Shown here: one piece after another, positions 14,098 to 20,238 of the stretch
Position numbering within the stretch: the first letter of the stretch is position 1
Layout of the letters: each line of letters begins with the position of its first letter
Origin: a virus
Direction: 5' to 3' (one strand)
IMG/VR virus record: IMGVR_UViG_3300038436_000184
Span: 1 to 30,648 of that record
DNA length: 30,648 nucleotides
Translations under genes and position numbers: made by a program
Notes under the pieces: generated by a model
What the model was told of the DNA's origin: nothing
What the model saw: the letters and a program-made list of their open reading frames with translations, nothing else
The model's database searches: none

Positions 14098-14601
14098 TTA
14101 ATCTATTAAGACGTTTAAACCGATTTGAAGCCCTTTAAAATCGCTCCCTAACATCACCGAAATTCTGTCCCAGATACGGTAACCGACAGAAACCCCGAGC
14201 GAGTTTTGGAACGGATCGTAACTCAATCCAACCTGCCAGCGAGGGAACGAAAGAGGCAGGGTGTAATGATTTTTGTAAACGTCGAACGTTAACACTTCCA
14301 AAGACTGACCTGTCGAGACCGGCGCGGCGGTCACGAAATTCGAGAGTTCGCGGTAAACGTACACGATCTGCGTGACCGCGGACTGGTTCGTCACGAACCG
14401 GACGATGCTTTCGATCTTGCCGACCGCTTCGATAGTCGTAACGTCAGGGATCACCGTGCCGGTGTTTGTCACATCTGCTGCGCTCGGTGTCCGGTCTGTT
14501 TCGTAACGCGCCGGTGCGGACACAAGGTATCCGAAAATCGCGCCGAGCAGGAAGAAAAATAACGCCGAAAGCTCGGTTGTCTTTTTATCTTTCTTTTTCA
14601 T
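14098..14601 (-). CDS. Membrane-anchored periplasmic protein, possible spanin-like
   Basis: A 167-residue protein with a KKKDKK start, one transmembrane segment (residues ~9-28, LSALFFFLLGAIFGYLVSA), and a periplasmic part rich in V/T/S. Position directly after the endolysin fits a spanin or other lysis accessory protein, but no lipobox or paired o-spanin frame is visible. The C-terminal part (YDPFQNSLGVSVGYRIWDR) is beta-like. Residues ~37-45 (DRTPSAADVT) come from a family B repeat at 14475-14494. Start overlaps the endolysin end. Confidence 0.45.
   Translation of the reverse strand: MKKKDKKTTELSALFFFLLGAIFGYLVSAPARYETDRTPSAADVTNTGTVIPDVTTIEAVGKIESIVRFVTNQSAVTQIVYVYRELSNFVTAAPVSTGQSLEVLTFDVYKNHYTLPLSFPRWQVGLSYDPFQNSLGVSVGYRIWDRISVMLGSDFKGLQIGLNVLID
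14475..14494. repeat. REP-like repeat, family B, inside a lysis-region gene
   Basis: Contains CTGCTGCGCTCGGTGTCCGG, an imperfect copy of the CTCGRCTRCGCTCGRYGTCCGG repeat. Read on the minus strand it encodes RTPSAA, the same frame as RTPSAVEV at the end of the HNH gene. Confidence 0.55.
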
Positions 14602-15101
14602 TTCGGTTTACCGAAAAGCTTCTTCGCGTGCGCGAGAGCCAGATCGAACGAGACTTCCTTCTTTCCGATAAAACCCCAACGCGCCCTATAACCGCGTACG
14701 TCAAAATGGTGTCCGGGATTCTGCCAATTGGGGTAAATCCCGTATCCGCACGAGTCCTGGAGATTAGCATCGCGGTAGTATTCGCGGATCAGGCCAACAG
14801 ACTGAATGTACGGGCAGAACAGAATATGGAAATCGACCGCGCAGGCGAGTTTTGTCTTACCGTCATCCACCCGCACGTAATGATAGGATTTCCCGACATG
14901 CCCCTTCGGATCGTAAAGGCAATGGATCACGACCTTGAAGCGGTTATCCTGATGAAGCAGGAATTCCTGAATATCGTCGATAGCCCGAACGATAGCGAGA
15001 TCGGTATTCGCGATCACGCTGTCGGTCATCAGTTTTTCGCCGCGATGGTTTACGAGGAAAATCTCCGGGTGTTTCACCGTGTCCAATTGGGATTTAATCA
15101 T
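14598..15101 (-). CDS. Endolysin, peptidase M15-like
   Basis: A 167-residue lysis enzyme expected to cleave peptide bonds in peptidoglycan. Metal ligands of the M15/VanY-type fold are visible: SYHYV (H74), AVDFH (D90) and PGHHFDV (H131/H132, D134), in that order and spacing. There is no signal peptide, so export through a holin is needed; the holin-like gene lies directly upstream and overlaps. ATG at 15099-15101 has GGAGG at 6 bases; an in-frame GTG at 15107 is too close to it. Confidence 0.75.
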   Translation of the reverse strand: MIKSQLDTVKHPEIFLVNHRGEKLMTDSVIANTDLAIVRAIDDIQEFLLHQDNRFKVVIHCLYDPKGHVGKSYHYVRVDDGKTKLACAVDFHILFCPYIQSVGLIREYYRDANLQDSCGYGIYPNWQNPGHHFDVRGYRARWGFIGKKEVSFDLALAHAKKLFGKPK

Positions 15102-15339
15102 GATCACCCTCCTTTTTGGGAGTATCAGTTTCCGGGAGTCCTTTGATGTTCCTGATCAGGAGGGAAAGATCGACAGGGGAAAAGATAGCGGCGAGAAAAA
15201 GACCGATTTGGATGATAGACGTGGATTCGCCCGGGGTGATAGTTCCCCGTGCGATCAGGTAATAGATGGAACATGCGAGCACGAAAAGAATCGCTAAAAC
15301 TTTCGAGACCAGTGTGAGCGGTTTCCCCTTAATCTGCAA
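15094..15339 (-). CDS. Holin-like small membrane protein
   Basis: An 81-residue protein with two hydrophobic segments (VLAILFVLACSIYYLIA and IIQIGLFLAAIF), a short loop and a charged tail (KKEGDHD), the usual form of class II holins that release or trigger the endolysin. The best start is the TTG at 15337-15339, six bases after GGAGGGG. A longer frame from 15408 would read through repeat R9. It overlaps the endolysin start by 8 bases. Confidence 0.65.
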   Translation of the reverse strand: MQIKGKPLTLVSKVLAILFVLACSIYYLIARGTITPGESTSIIQIGLFLAAIFSPVDLSLLIRNIKGLPETDTPKKEGDHD

Positions 15340-15348
15340 ATTCCCCTC

Positions 15349-15404
15349 CGACGGCATGGATGCCGAAGCCCCGCGATCACAAGGATGTGATAGAGCGGGG
15401 CGAC
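15349..15404. repeat. Bipartite palindromic element R9
   Basis: Hairpin 1 pairs CGGCAT 15352-15357 with ATGCCG 15360-15365. Hairpin 2 pairs GCCCCGC 15368-15374 with GCGGGGC 15395-15401, with inner ATCACA/TGTGAT around AGGA. It abuts the holin Shine-Dalgarno. Confidence 0.88.
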
Positions 15405-15469
15405 TCATCCTGCCGTTTTCTGCTTCTTGAAACTCCCAATTCTAAAAACAAACCCTTGATGTTAGCTTT

Positions 15470-15475
15470 ATTCTA
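15470..15475 (-). promoter_or_regulatory. Possible Mor-dependent promoter -10
   Basis: In the ~100-bp gap between the Mor-type gene and the lysis genes, TAGAAT on the minus strand (in ATGATAGAATAAAG) could be a -10 box. No -35 is evident, as expected if an activator of Mor/C type is needed. Weak. Confidence 0.3.
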
Positions 15476-15511
15476 TCATGCCCTGAATTTGCGTTGGTCA
15501 TAAATACGCCA

Positions 15512-15799
15512 TTATTTTTCGATTTTCTTATTTTCGAATAAACCGTCGTCATCCTGCGATTTCATGCGCTTGATCAGTTTGCGAATCCAACTGTCGTCGA
15601 GGCCGTATTTCAGGGACAATTCCTTGAACTGAGTTCCCGCACGGTAGTCACGGACTATCATGTCGTCCCGCTTCGTTCGGCGAAGGGATTTCTCCTTCGG
15701 GACATGGATATGCTCACCGGAAAAGAGAAAGATCAGTCCCAGGGTCTTTTTTTCTCCGAGCCGCTTCTTTACGCGCTCGATCTTTTCGTATCGCTTCAT
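15512..15799 (-). CDS. mor: Mor-type transcription activator, C-terminal part
   Basis: A 95-residue protein with the C-terminal half of the Mor/C family, which activates middle or late phage promoters. GEHIHVPKEKS corresponds to the GGxxVYIPRG turn of Mu Mor, followed by a helix-turn-helix (MIVRDYRAGTQFKELSLKYGLDDSWIRKLIKRM). The N-terminal dimerisation half is missing here but is found in the overlapping upstream frame (15714-15971). A GGGAG site precedes the ATG, so it may be made on its own. It lies before the lysis and head genes it would switch on. Confidence 0.7.
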   Translation of the reverse strand: MKRYEKIERVKKRLGEKKTLGLIFLFSGEHIHVPKEKSLRRTKRDDMIVRDYRAGTQFKELSLKYGLDDSWIRKLIKRMKSQDDDGLFENKKIEK

Positions 15800-15971
15800 C
15801 GCAAATCTCCCTGATGATTGCGCGGCGGGATTCGTCGTCGATTCCCATCCGCCGGACGAAAATGTCGAAAACCGGGAAACGTGTATCCCCGTCCCCCAGT
15901 TCTTCCAATACGATCTCTATCTCGTCGTCGTCTAAAATCTTGCGGGTTTCGCGAATAAAACCGCTACTCAC
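15714..15971 (-). CDS. Mor-type activator, N-terminal part, in a different frame
   Basis: An 85-residue protein. DTRFPVFDIFVRRMGIDDESRRAII parallels the N-terminal region of Mu Mor (RFPALLAEL...SRLGVD). It overlaps the C-terminal Mor frame by 86 bases. An A7 run on the minus strand (about 15745-15751) is in the overlap; removing one A would join the frames into one Mor-like protein of ~150 residues. The start is GTG at 15969-15971 after AAGGATAAAG. It may be a frameshifted gene, a sequencing error, or a two-part activator. Confidence 0.5.
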   Translation of the reverse strand: MSSGFIRETRKILDDDEIEIVLEELGDGDTRFPVFDIFVRRMGIDDESRRAIIREICDEAIRKDRARKEAARRKKDPGTDLSLFR

Positions 15972-16215
15972 CTTTATCCTTCCTCGCAGCTTCCCGTTTC
16001 AGATCAGCCTTATACTGCGCCGACTTGGCGGCTTCCAGCACGGCGATCAGCACACCCGCGTCGATCCAGTCGATATCGCGGATACCTTTTTTGCAGAACA
16101 AGCTGGACAAAATTCCCAGCTTGTCTACTCCATGCGATTCTAAATACGCATCGCGATAGAGAACATCATCCGCGAGAGCGTGAATGTATTTATCCTGCTT
16201 TTCGGTGATACTCAT
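15964..16215 (-). CDS. Hypothetical protein upstream of Mor
   Basis: An 83-residue, soluble, mainly helical protein (MSITEKQDKYIHALADDVLYRD, then IDWIDAGVLIAVLEAAKSAQYKADLKREA). Not recognised. A TCGGAGGAAAG site abuts repeat R10, and the end overlaps the Mor N-terminal frame by 8 bases, so it is translationally coupled to it. Confidence 0.5.
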   Translation of the reverse strand: MSITEKQDKYIHALADDVLYRDAYLESHGVDKLGILSSLFCKKGIRDIDWIDAGVLIAVLEAAKSAQYKADLKREAARKDKGE

Positions 16216-16454
16216 GCGGCTTTCCTCCGACTCCCACGGATGGGAGAAGTCCCGCGACGACAGGATGTCGAAGAGCGGGACGATTTTACATTACTGATCG
16301 CGATTCCTACCGCGAGGAGTATCCCCGCGACCGTGTAGTAGACACAGAACACGATCCGCGTCATTTCCGTCCACCCACTGCAGAGACAGAAAAAGCCCAT
16401 TCCGAACATCAGTATGTTCTGGACACGGCAGACGATTTTCCAATAGTCTTTCAT
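16212..16454 (-). CDS. Small two-helix membrane protein extended by repeat R10
   Basis: An 80-residue protein with two hydrophobic segments (QNILMFGMGFFCLCSGW and IVFCVYYTVAGILLAVGIAI). The C-terminal ~25 residues (including RRGTSPIRGSRRKAA) are read from repeat R10, so the native end was probably replaced. The product could be holin-like or a superinfection-exclusion protein; no family recognised. It overlaps both neighbours by four bases. Confidence 0.5.
   Translation of the reverse strand: MKDYWKIVCRVQNILMFGMGFFCLCSGWTEMTRIVFCVYYTVAGILLAVGIAISNVKSSRSSTSCRRGTSPIRGSRRKAA
16228..16283. repeat. Bipartite palindromic element R10
   Basis: Hairpin 1 pairs CTCCCA 16231-16236 with TGGGAG 16241-16246. 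Hairpin 2 pairs GTCCCGC 16249-16255 with GCGGGAC 16275-16281, with inner CGACA/TGTCG around GGA. It is both in-frame in the 16212-16454 gene and adjacent to the Shine-Dalgarno of the next gene. Confidence 0.88.
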
Positions 16455-16702
16455 TCCGAATCCTTAGGTTCTTCTATTTTCATCCAATGAGTAAGTCTAT
16501 CATATTTATCATTCATCAAGGCTTTTATAGTTTGGATTGTTCCAAGATCAAAATTGATTCGTAAATCCATCGACCCTTCTGCAGGCGGTATAAAAAATCC
16601 TTTCTTTGTATAGTTAATTCTTCTTTTTACATTTCTGAATAAAACCAGAATTGACTTGTTAAAATCCATTCCAGATAAATCTGTAATCTTTTTCCATTCC
16701 AT
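16451..16702 (-). CDS. DUF551-like small protein
   Basis: An 83-residue protein more AT-rich than its neighbours, suggesting separate origin. It starts MEWKKITDL, has SILVLFRNVKRR, and ends with YDRLTHWMKIEEPKD. The THWM...EEP ending is the usual C-terminal mark of DUF551, a common phage early protein of unknown function. GGAGGC precedes the ATG. Confidence 0.5.
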   Translation of the reverse strand: MEWKKITDLSGMDFNKSILVLFRNVKRRINYTKKGFFIPPAEGSMDLRINFDLGTIQTIKALMNDKYDRLTHWMKIEEPKDSE

Positions 16703-16714
16703 TATTGCCTCCGT

Positions 16715-16786
16715 TTAGGATCGGGAATATTTGATCACCGCCAATACGATCAGCGCGGCGACAAGCAATCCTACCGCGATCCACAT
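16715..16786 (-). CDS. 23-residue single-helix membrane peptide
   Basis: The ATG at 16784-16786 lies inside the end of the DUF4406 gene, preceded by AAGGA. The product is almost entirely one transmembrane helix (WIAVGLLVAALIVLAVIKYS). Tight overlap with the upstream gene and the composition support translation. Function unknown. Confidence 0.45.
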   Translation of the reverse strand: MWIAVGLLVAALIVLAVIKYSRS

Positions 16787-17349
16787 TTGAAATAGTCCTT
16801 GAAGTACTCGAACGCCTGAAAACGGGTATCGAGCATCATATCCGTCTCGGCGAGAATGAACGCGTGACGGTACGGGCTATCCAGTCCCGCCGCGATCACG
16901 ATCCGTTTCCCCCATTCGCGCGCCCATGCGATTTCGTGATCGCACCCGATTGAAACCGGCACGTCAGCGGTAAGGTCGGCAAACAGTACGTCGCACATTC
17001 GGACACCGTTCCTGCAGGACGCGTAGATTTCGGAGTTAAGCTCGTGAAGGTTCGCGGGAATAGGCACTCCGGGAGTCTGTGCGCCCGTGATCTGAGGGAT
17101 GATCGCCTCGTAGCCGAGCCGGTTCAGGTAGCTCGCCACGACCGCGATGTGATTCGTCACGTCCTCCGGCAACCTCCCGGACATCGGGATAGAGACGTAG
17201 ACCCTGATTTTTTCGTTAGTATGCCTGTGTTGTTTATACGCCGGTTTCATAACTGCACTTCCAGAGCGTATAATATAGTTTTCTTTCTGTTCTTCAATTT
17301 CTGCTTTCCTTTCAGCTATTTCTATTAATCTTTTCGCTTCTTCAGTCAT
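16771..17349 (-). CDS. DUF4406 / nucleoside 2-deoxyribosyltransferase-like protein
   Basis: A 192-residue protein. After a ~48-residue charged helical N-terminus comes a Rossmann-like domain: IRVYVSIPMSGRLPE (first strand and loop), ASYLNRLGYEAIIPQ, then RMCDVLFADLTADVPVSIGCDHEIAWAREWGKRIVIA, the pattern of the DUF4406/N-deoxyribosyltransferase superfamily. Members act on or bind nucleotides. The conserved acidic segment (D-L-T plus C-D-H-E-I) is present. Neighbours include a MazG-like protein, hinting at nucleotide-pool management. Confidence 0.65.
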   Translation of the reverse strand: MTEEAKRLIEIAERKAEIEEQKENYIIRSGSAVMKPAYKQHRHTNEKIRVYVSIPMSGRLPEDVTNHIAVVASYLNRLGYEAIIPQITGAQTPGVPIPANLHELNSEIYASCRNGVRMCDVLFADLTADVPVSIGCDHEIAWAREWGKRIVIAAGLDSPYRHAFILAETDMMLDTRFQAFEYFKDYFKCGSR

Positions 17350-17351
17350 AC

Positions 17352-17504
17352 TTACCCCCTTTTACTTGCTTCGAATATCATCTCAGCGAGGTCGTCGTCG
17401 ATGCCGCCGAATACGCAGGCGTTTTCGACAAAGAACCTCGCGATCCAATAAACATACCCTGCCGTCAGGATGATTAGCAGGGAATACCAGAACCAGTCAT
17501 GCAT
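17352..17504 (-). CDS. 50-residue single-pass membrane protein
   Basis: The ATG at 17502-17504 overlaps the stop of the MazG-like gene (TAATG), and GGAAGG lies upstream. One hydrophobic helix (WFWYSLLIILTAGYVYWIA) is followed by an acidic tail (GGIDDDLAEMIFEA). Coding potential is strong because both ends are coupled to neighbours. Function unknown. Confidence 0.6.
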   Translation of the reverse strand: MHDWFWYSLLIILTAGYVYWIARFFVENACVFGGIDDDLAEMIFEASKRG

Positions 17505-17815
17505 TACTTTCCTTCCTTATCGTCCGCCTCATTGCCATCCATGGCATCGGCGGAACTAACTCGTCCCTGCGTGTCGCATACCGTGGCAATGAATTTCACG
17601 GCCATCGCGGCGACCTGAATTGCCTCATCCCTCATCCGGCGGATCGAGCCTACGGACTTGTTATTCTTGATTTCATGCCATAGCTCGTCCAATTCCTCGA
17701 GGATCACACCGTACCCCTCGTGCGCGGACGCGAATCCGCCGAACTTCTTTTCCGCCCAAGAAAGCTCATTCTTAATTCGCGCGAATATCTCTTCTAAATG
17801 CTTATCTTGCGTCAT
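17504..17815 (-). CDS. MazG-like nucleotide pyrophosphohydrolase domain protein
   Basis: A 103-residue all-alpha protein with the metal-binding pattern of MazG-type NTP pyrophosphatases: HEGYGVILEELDELWHEI (E40, E41, E44) and a later MRDEAIQVAAMAVKFI (D63, E64). These enzymes hydrolyse (d)NTPs to monophosphates; phage versions may adjust ppGpp or dNTP levels. ATG at 17813-17815 follows GGAGGG and overlaps the radical SAM stop as ATGA. The last ~20 residues contain a TGCCAT/ATGGCA palindrome and look degenerate. Confidence 0.6.
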   Translation of the reverse strand: MTQDKHLEEIFARIKNELSWAEKKFGGFASAHEGYGVILEELDELWHEIKNNKSVGSIRRMRDEAIQVAAMAVKFIATVCDTQGRVSSADAMDGNEADDKEGK

Positions 17816-18702
17816 ATTCCCTCCAATCGGTTGCCGAGCGGAGCCGAGGTGACCATCCACGCGTCCGGGTCGAAATGGATCGGGTCGATATCCAGACCCT
17901 CGGCGTAAGGCTGTAAGTCCTTCTTGATGTAGTACCCTGTGTGTTCGGCATCCCGAAACGTATCAACTATATCTCTGAGCATTCCGCGATAATCCAACGG
18001 AGCGGTTTTCCCTTCATGGTTGAGTTTCCCGATCTTGAATACATCTACTAATCCGGCATAAAGGCAATCGTAGATGATATTCACTGTGATATACGGATCG
18101 ATCACCGGCTCCATCGACGCCCACGTGTGAATACGATTCATTTTCAGCGTTTTGAATACTTCCATGCGCTCTTGATATGGAGCCGCTTCAGGTTCGTTCT
18201 TCGTGATCCATCCAGAATCGAAACTCGTCAGCGTCTGGCCGACCATGATTCGACCCCCAAGGATGGGGGAAGTGCCGTGCGAAGGCACGGATGCCGCCCG
18301 CCTTCCACCTTCGGTAGAAGGTGGACAGGAAGCCGGCCTGTCTCCGAACTTGCGGAACAGGTCGAGGTCGCGCAGGAGACGATTTCCGCCCTTGGTCAAT
18401 ACCGCTACCGGCGTGTTCGACTCGAGAAGGAGCTTGAGGGCGGCGCGGGTGTGCCAAGTCTGGGCGTCGCGGCGGCAGTACGGGTCGCACGCGAAACTGA
18501 GCAAGACCTGTTTGTCGGCCTTGAGCGTCTTAGGAAGCGTCCGCATCCGGGGAACGGCGTACTCCTCACGGGTCAACCGCATCGACGCGGGACCGTAGCA
18601 GTACACGCAACCGTGGTCGCACCCGATGTAATGATTGAGCGCGTAAGGGGAATACTCTCTCGCCCGGCCTTTCGGCTCGTAGATTTTAGCGATGGTACTC
18701 AT
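17812..18702 (-). CDS. SPL-type radical SAM protein interrupted in-frame by repeat R11
   Basis: A 296-residue protein with the radical SAM cluster motif CDHGCVYC (C28, C32, C35) following PYALNHYIGC, as in spore photoproduct lyase-like proteins. Later conserved blocks include LLSFACDPYC, VAVLTKGGNRLLRD and TWASMEPVIDP. The natural join FGD to VGQTLTS is split by ~28 residues from R11 plus an extra hairpin (about residues 122-150), in a loop before a barrel strand. The C-terminus (SAPLGN) is a family B repeat. Its role in the phage is unknown; DNA repair or base modification is possible. Confidence 0.75.
   Translation of the reverse strand: MSTIAKIYEPKGRAREYSPYALNHYIGCDHGCVYCYGPASMRLTREEYAVPRMRTLPKTLKADKQVLLSFACDPYCRRDAQTWHTRAALKLLLESNTPVAVLTKGGNRLLRDLDLFRKFGDRPASCPPSTEGGRRAASVPSHGTSPILGGRIMVGQTLTSFDSGWITKNEPEAAPYQERMEVFKTLKMNRIHTWASMEPVIDPYITVNIIYDCLYAGLVDVFKIGKLNHEGKTAPLDYRGMLRDIVDTFRDAEHTGYYIKKDLQPYAEGLDIDPIHFDPDAWMVTSAPLGNRLEGI
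17834..17849. repeat. REP-like repeat, family B, at radical SAM C-terminus
   Basis: Contains CCGAGCGGAGCCGAGG, identical to the copy in portal-F (9448-9463), again read as SAPLG. Confidence 0.6.
18251..18337. repeat. Bipartite palindromic element R11 with an inserted third hairpin (inside the radical SAM gene)
   Basis: Hairpin 1 is CCCCCA/TGGGGG around AGGA; hairpin 2 starts GCCG and has inner GGCA/TGCC. Before the outer stem closes (CCGGC 18333-18337), an extra hairpin (TCCACCTTC with GAAGGTGGA, 18304-18325) is inserted. R15 has a similar extra arm. Confidence 0.8.
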
Positions 18703-18902
18703 TTAGCCCCCTGTTCCCGAAGTTCTTTTAATCTCTTCCATTTACACATAGCGCAGTTATCTGGGCTTTTATCGTTCCCCTGCTCAAACTCACCCTTTCC
18801 AAGCAATGCGAATTTTCCACAGAGAGACTTTTTATTTCTGAAATAATGCCACTTTTTTGAGTTGAATAACCAAGTCCAACCTTCGTTAATAGTTTCGTTC
18901 AT
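18699..18902 (-). CDS. Small cysteine-containing protein, possible zinc ribbon
   Basis: A 67-residue AT-rich protein. The ATG at 18900-18902 follows AAAGGAG. It has SKKWHYFRNKKSLCGKFALLGKG and later DNCAMCKWKRLKEL, so three cysteines (one pair CxxC) could bind zinc with a histidine. Similar small phage proteins of unknown function exist. Base composition differs from the adjacent HNH and radical SAM genes. Its end overlaps the radical SAM start. Confidence 0.5.
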   Translation of the reverse strand: MNETINEGWTWLFNSKKWHYFRNKKSLCGKFALLGKGEFEQGNDKSPDNCAMCKWKRLKELREQGAK

Positions 18903-18918
18903 ACTAACTCCTTTGAAC

Positions 18919-19341
18919 TTACTCCCTCGACAACACCTCGACTGCGCTCGGTGTCCGGCTCGGGGGGACGGATAGTGTCCGCATTCTTTCAATCACTTCT
19001 TCCGGTATCCCCTGGTCGGGAACGACACCGAGTTTCCGGGCGACATACCCGGCGATCCGGCGGAGTTCTTCCAGTTCCCGGTTCTCCTTCCGGTGGCGCG
19101 AGTGACGCGAACGGTCGAGGATGAGGTGACAACGCTGGCAGACCGCCGCGAGGTTTACCCTGTCGCAGTTCGAAGGGTCGCCGTCGAGGTGCGCGGTCGA
19201 GATCACGACCGGGCTTCCCGTGAACTGATGCGGTTTCCCGTGCTCCGCGCCGCAGAACTCGCAACGCCATCCGGCGTCGTTCTTCACCTCGCGGGAAAGA
19301 TCGTCCCAGTTCGCGGGATAATCCCGCCGGTTAAACGGCAT
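18919..19341 (-). CDS. HNH endonuclease
   Basis: A 140-residue nuclease with a zinc-bound HNH fold: CEFC (C27, C30), AHLDGDPSNCDRVNL (H51, N63), CQRCH (C68, C71, H72). These match McrA-like single-domain HNH proteins common in phages, where they act in DNA processing or as selfish nicking enzymes. Residues ~80-140 are a helical tail. The C-terminus (SRTPSAVEVLSRE) is encoded by a family B repeat, as is the region just upstream of the start, so the gene is flanked by repeats. No strong ribosome site is visible. Confidence 0.75.
   Translation of the reverse strand: MPFNRRDYPANWDDLSREVKNDAGWRCEFCGAEHGKPHQFTGSPVVISTAHLDGDPSNCDRVNLAAVCQRCHLILDRSRHSRHRKENRELEELRRIAGYVARKLGVVPDQGIPEEVIERMRTLSVPPSRTPSAVEVLSRE
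18937..18958. repeat. REP-like repeat, family B, at HNH gene end
   Basis: Contains CTCGACTGCGCTCGG then TGTCCGG. It supplies the final codons of the HNH gene and lies 15 bases before the next ribosome site. Confidence 0.6.
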
Positions 19342-19627
19342 TGCCGTCTCGGCTACGCTCGACGTCCGAGCGAGGTGTCGCTTCGTTACACGTATAATTG
19401 TGCCCGATCTTGTTCTCCTTCCGGCACCCGAGGCCGATCAGGAAACAACGCCACTGCATCCCGAATGACTGCAATTTCCAGCCGAGTATCTGCATAAACC
19501 GTGAGAACTCGCAGGACTGGCAGCGTATTTCTCCCTCTTCGGCGGGGCGGTAATTCATCTCCGCCTTTTTCTCGACGGCGGTCATTCCGCCCCTCGACAA
19601 GCTCGGGGTGACGTCTGGTTTTGTCAT
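19331..19627 (-). CDS. Small cysteine-rich early protein built around repeats
   Basis: A 98-residue protein. Its first ~14 residues (including TPSLSRGG) come from a family C repeat and its last ~12 (SDVERSRDGNAV) from a family B repeat. The core has RCQSCEFSRFMQILGW and WRCFLIGLGCRKE, four or more cysteines that could bind a metal. The ATG at 19627 overlaps the GemA stop as ATGA. An internal ATG at 19585 follows GAGGGG, a ribosome site created by the repeat. Function unknown. Confidence 0.5.
   Translation of the reverse strand: MTKPDVTPSLSRGGMTAVEKKAEMNYRPAEEGEIRCQSCEFSRFMQILGWKLQSFGMQWRCFLIGLGCRKENKIGHNYTCNEATPRSDVERSRDGNAV
19348..19368. repeat. REP-like repeat, family B, between HNH and cysteine-rich genes
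   Basis: Contains CTCGGCTACGCTCGACGTCCG. Supplies the C-terminus and stop of the 19331-19627 gene. Confidence 0.6.
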
Positions 19628-19649
19628 GGTGAGCCTGCCGAACCATGCT
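19589..19649. repeat. Family C and D repeats in tandem
   Basis: CCCCTCGACAAGCTCGGGGTGAC (inverse of the family C repeat at 2786) is followed at 19623-19649 by a GTCATGGTGAGCCTGCC ... ACCATG family D copy. They encode the end of GemA (HGSAGSP) and the start of the 19331-19627 gene. Confidence 0.7.
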
Positions 19650-20010
19650 CTTTGGTTGGTCGATGATATCGTTTTAGAGCTTCGATCACTTTCCGTGCCT
19701 CCGATCGGGCGAGAGCGCCGGGATCTCGGATTTCCCGCCGCGCGATCTTCGAGCAGAACCCCGGGAGGTTCGTCACGTGATCCTTGGCGAGGTCTCGAAT
19801 CCGCTTCAACTGCGCTTCGGAGACCATTCCCGCCTCGTGTAAAAGCCGCTCGAACGCGATTTGAACTTCACGGAACTTCCCGTCGGGCAAGTCCTTCGAA
19901 CTTTCGACACCAAACCCGGACAGCACCGCCCGGTAATCCGCATCGGACAGCCCGAGCCGCGATTTCCAGATATGGATGCGCGCGATCTGCGCGTTAGTGA
20001 TTGTCTTCAT
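19624..20010 (-). CDS. gemA: GemA-like early regulator (Mu gp16, DUF1018)
   Basis: A 128-residue protein matching the GemA family: NAQIARIHIWKSRLGLSDADYRAVLSGFGVESSKDLPDGKFREVQIAFERLL, then a KRIRDLAKDH helix. In Mu, GemA modulates host gene expression and DNA topology early in infection. The family core is complete. The last seven residues (HGSAGSP) and the stop come from a family D repeat, so the native C-terminus was lost. Confidence 0.75.
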   Translation of the reverse strand: MKTITNAQIARIHIWKSRLGLSDADYRAVLSGFGVESSKDLPDGKFREVQIAFERLLHEAGMVSEAQLKRIRDLAKDHVTNLPGFCSKIARREIRDPGALARSEARKVIEALKRYHRPTKEHGSAGSP

Positions 20011-20023
20011 CGCTACCTCCAGC

Positions 20024-20075
20024 CTCGACTGCGCTCGGCTTCCGGTCTATAACCGGTCGTCGAGCGGTAGCCGAG
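20024..20075. repeat. Inverted pair of family B repeats
   Basis: CTCGACTGCGCTCGGCTTCCGG is followed, after ACCGGTCGT, by the inverse-type copy CGAGCGGTAGCCGAG (20061-20075), so the two can form a long hairpin. Located between GemA and the tRNA-like element. Confidence 0.6.
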
Positions 20076-20131
20076 ACGACCACTTCGTGACTTTCGTCTG
20101 TGGATGGATGACCCCACGGTCTACACCCATT

Positions 20132-20227
20132 CGCCGGAGGCGGGATTTGAACCCGCGACGTCACGCCGTATCCCCGCAACGGCCGTTGCGGGGGGGCGAG
20201 TGCACTACCAGACTGTGCTACACCGGC
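20132..20227 (-). tRNA. tRNA-like element (degenerate or interrupted tRNA)
   Basis: Reading from 20227: acceptor GCCGGTG pairs with CTCCGGC at six of seven positions; the D-arm GCAC/GTGC has a GG-containing loop; the T-arm GCGGG TTCAAAT CCCGC is perfect. The anticodon arm (CTCGC with GCGTG) is interrupted by a perfect 22-bp palindrome. Without it the length would be 74 nt, a normal class I tRNA. Position 33 is not U and no CCA follows, so the anticodon cannot be read. It may be a pseudogene, an intron-bearing tRNA, or a tRNA-like processing signal. Confidence 0.5.
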
Positions 20228-20238
20228 ATGCGTCCCTT

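Noticed and set aside
15512-15971. Programmed -1 frameshift joining the Mor halves
   Set aside because: The second frame is +1 relative to the first, not -1; the A7 tract would need a net loss of one base.
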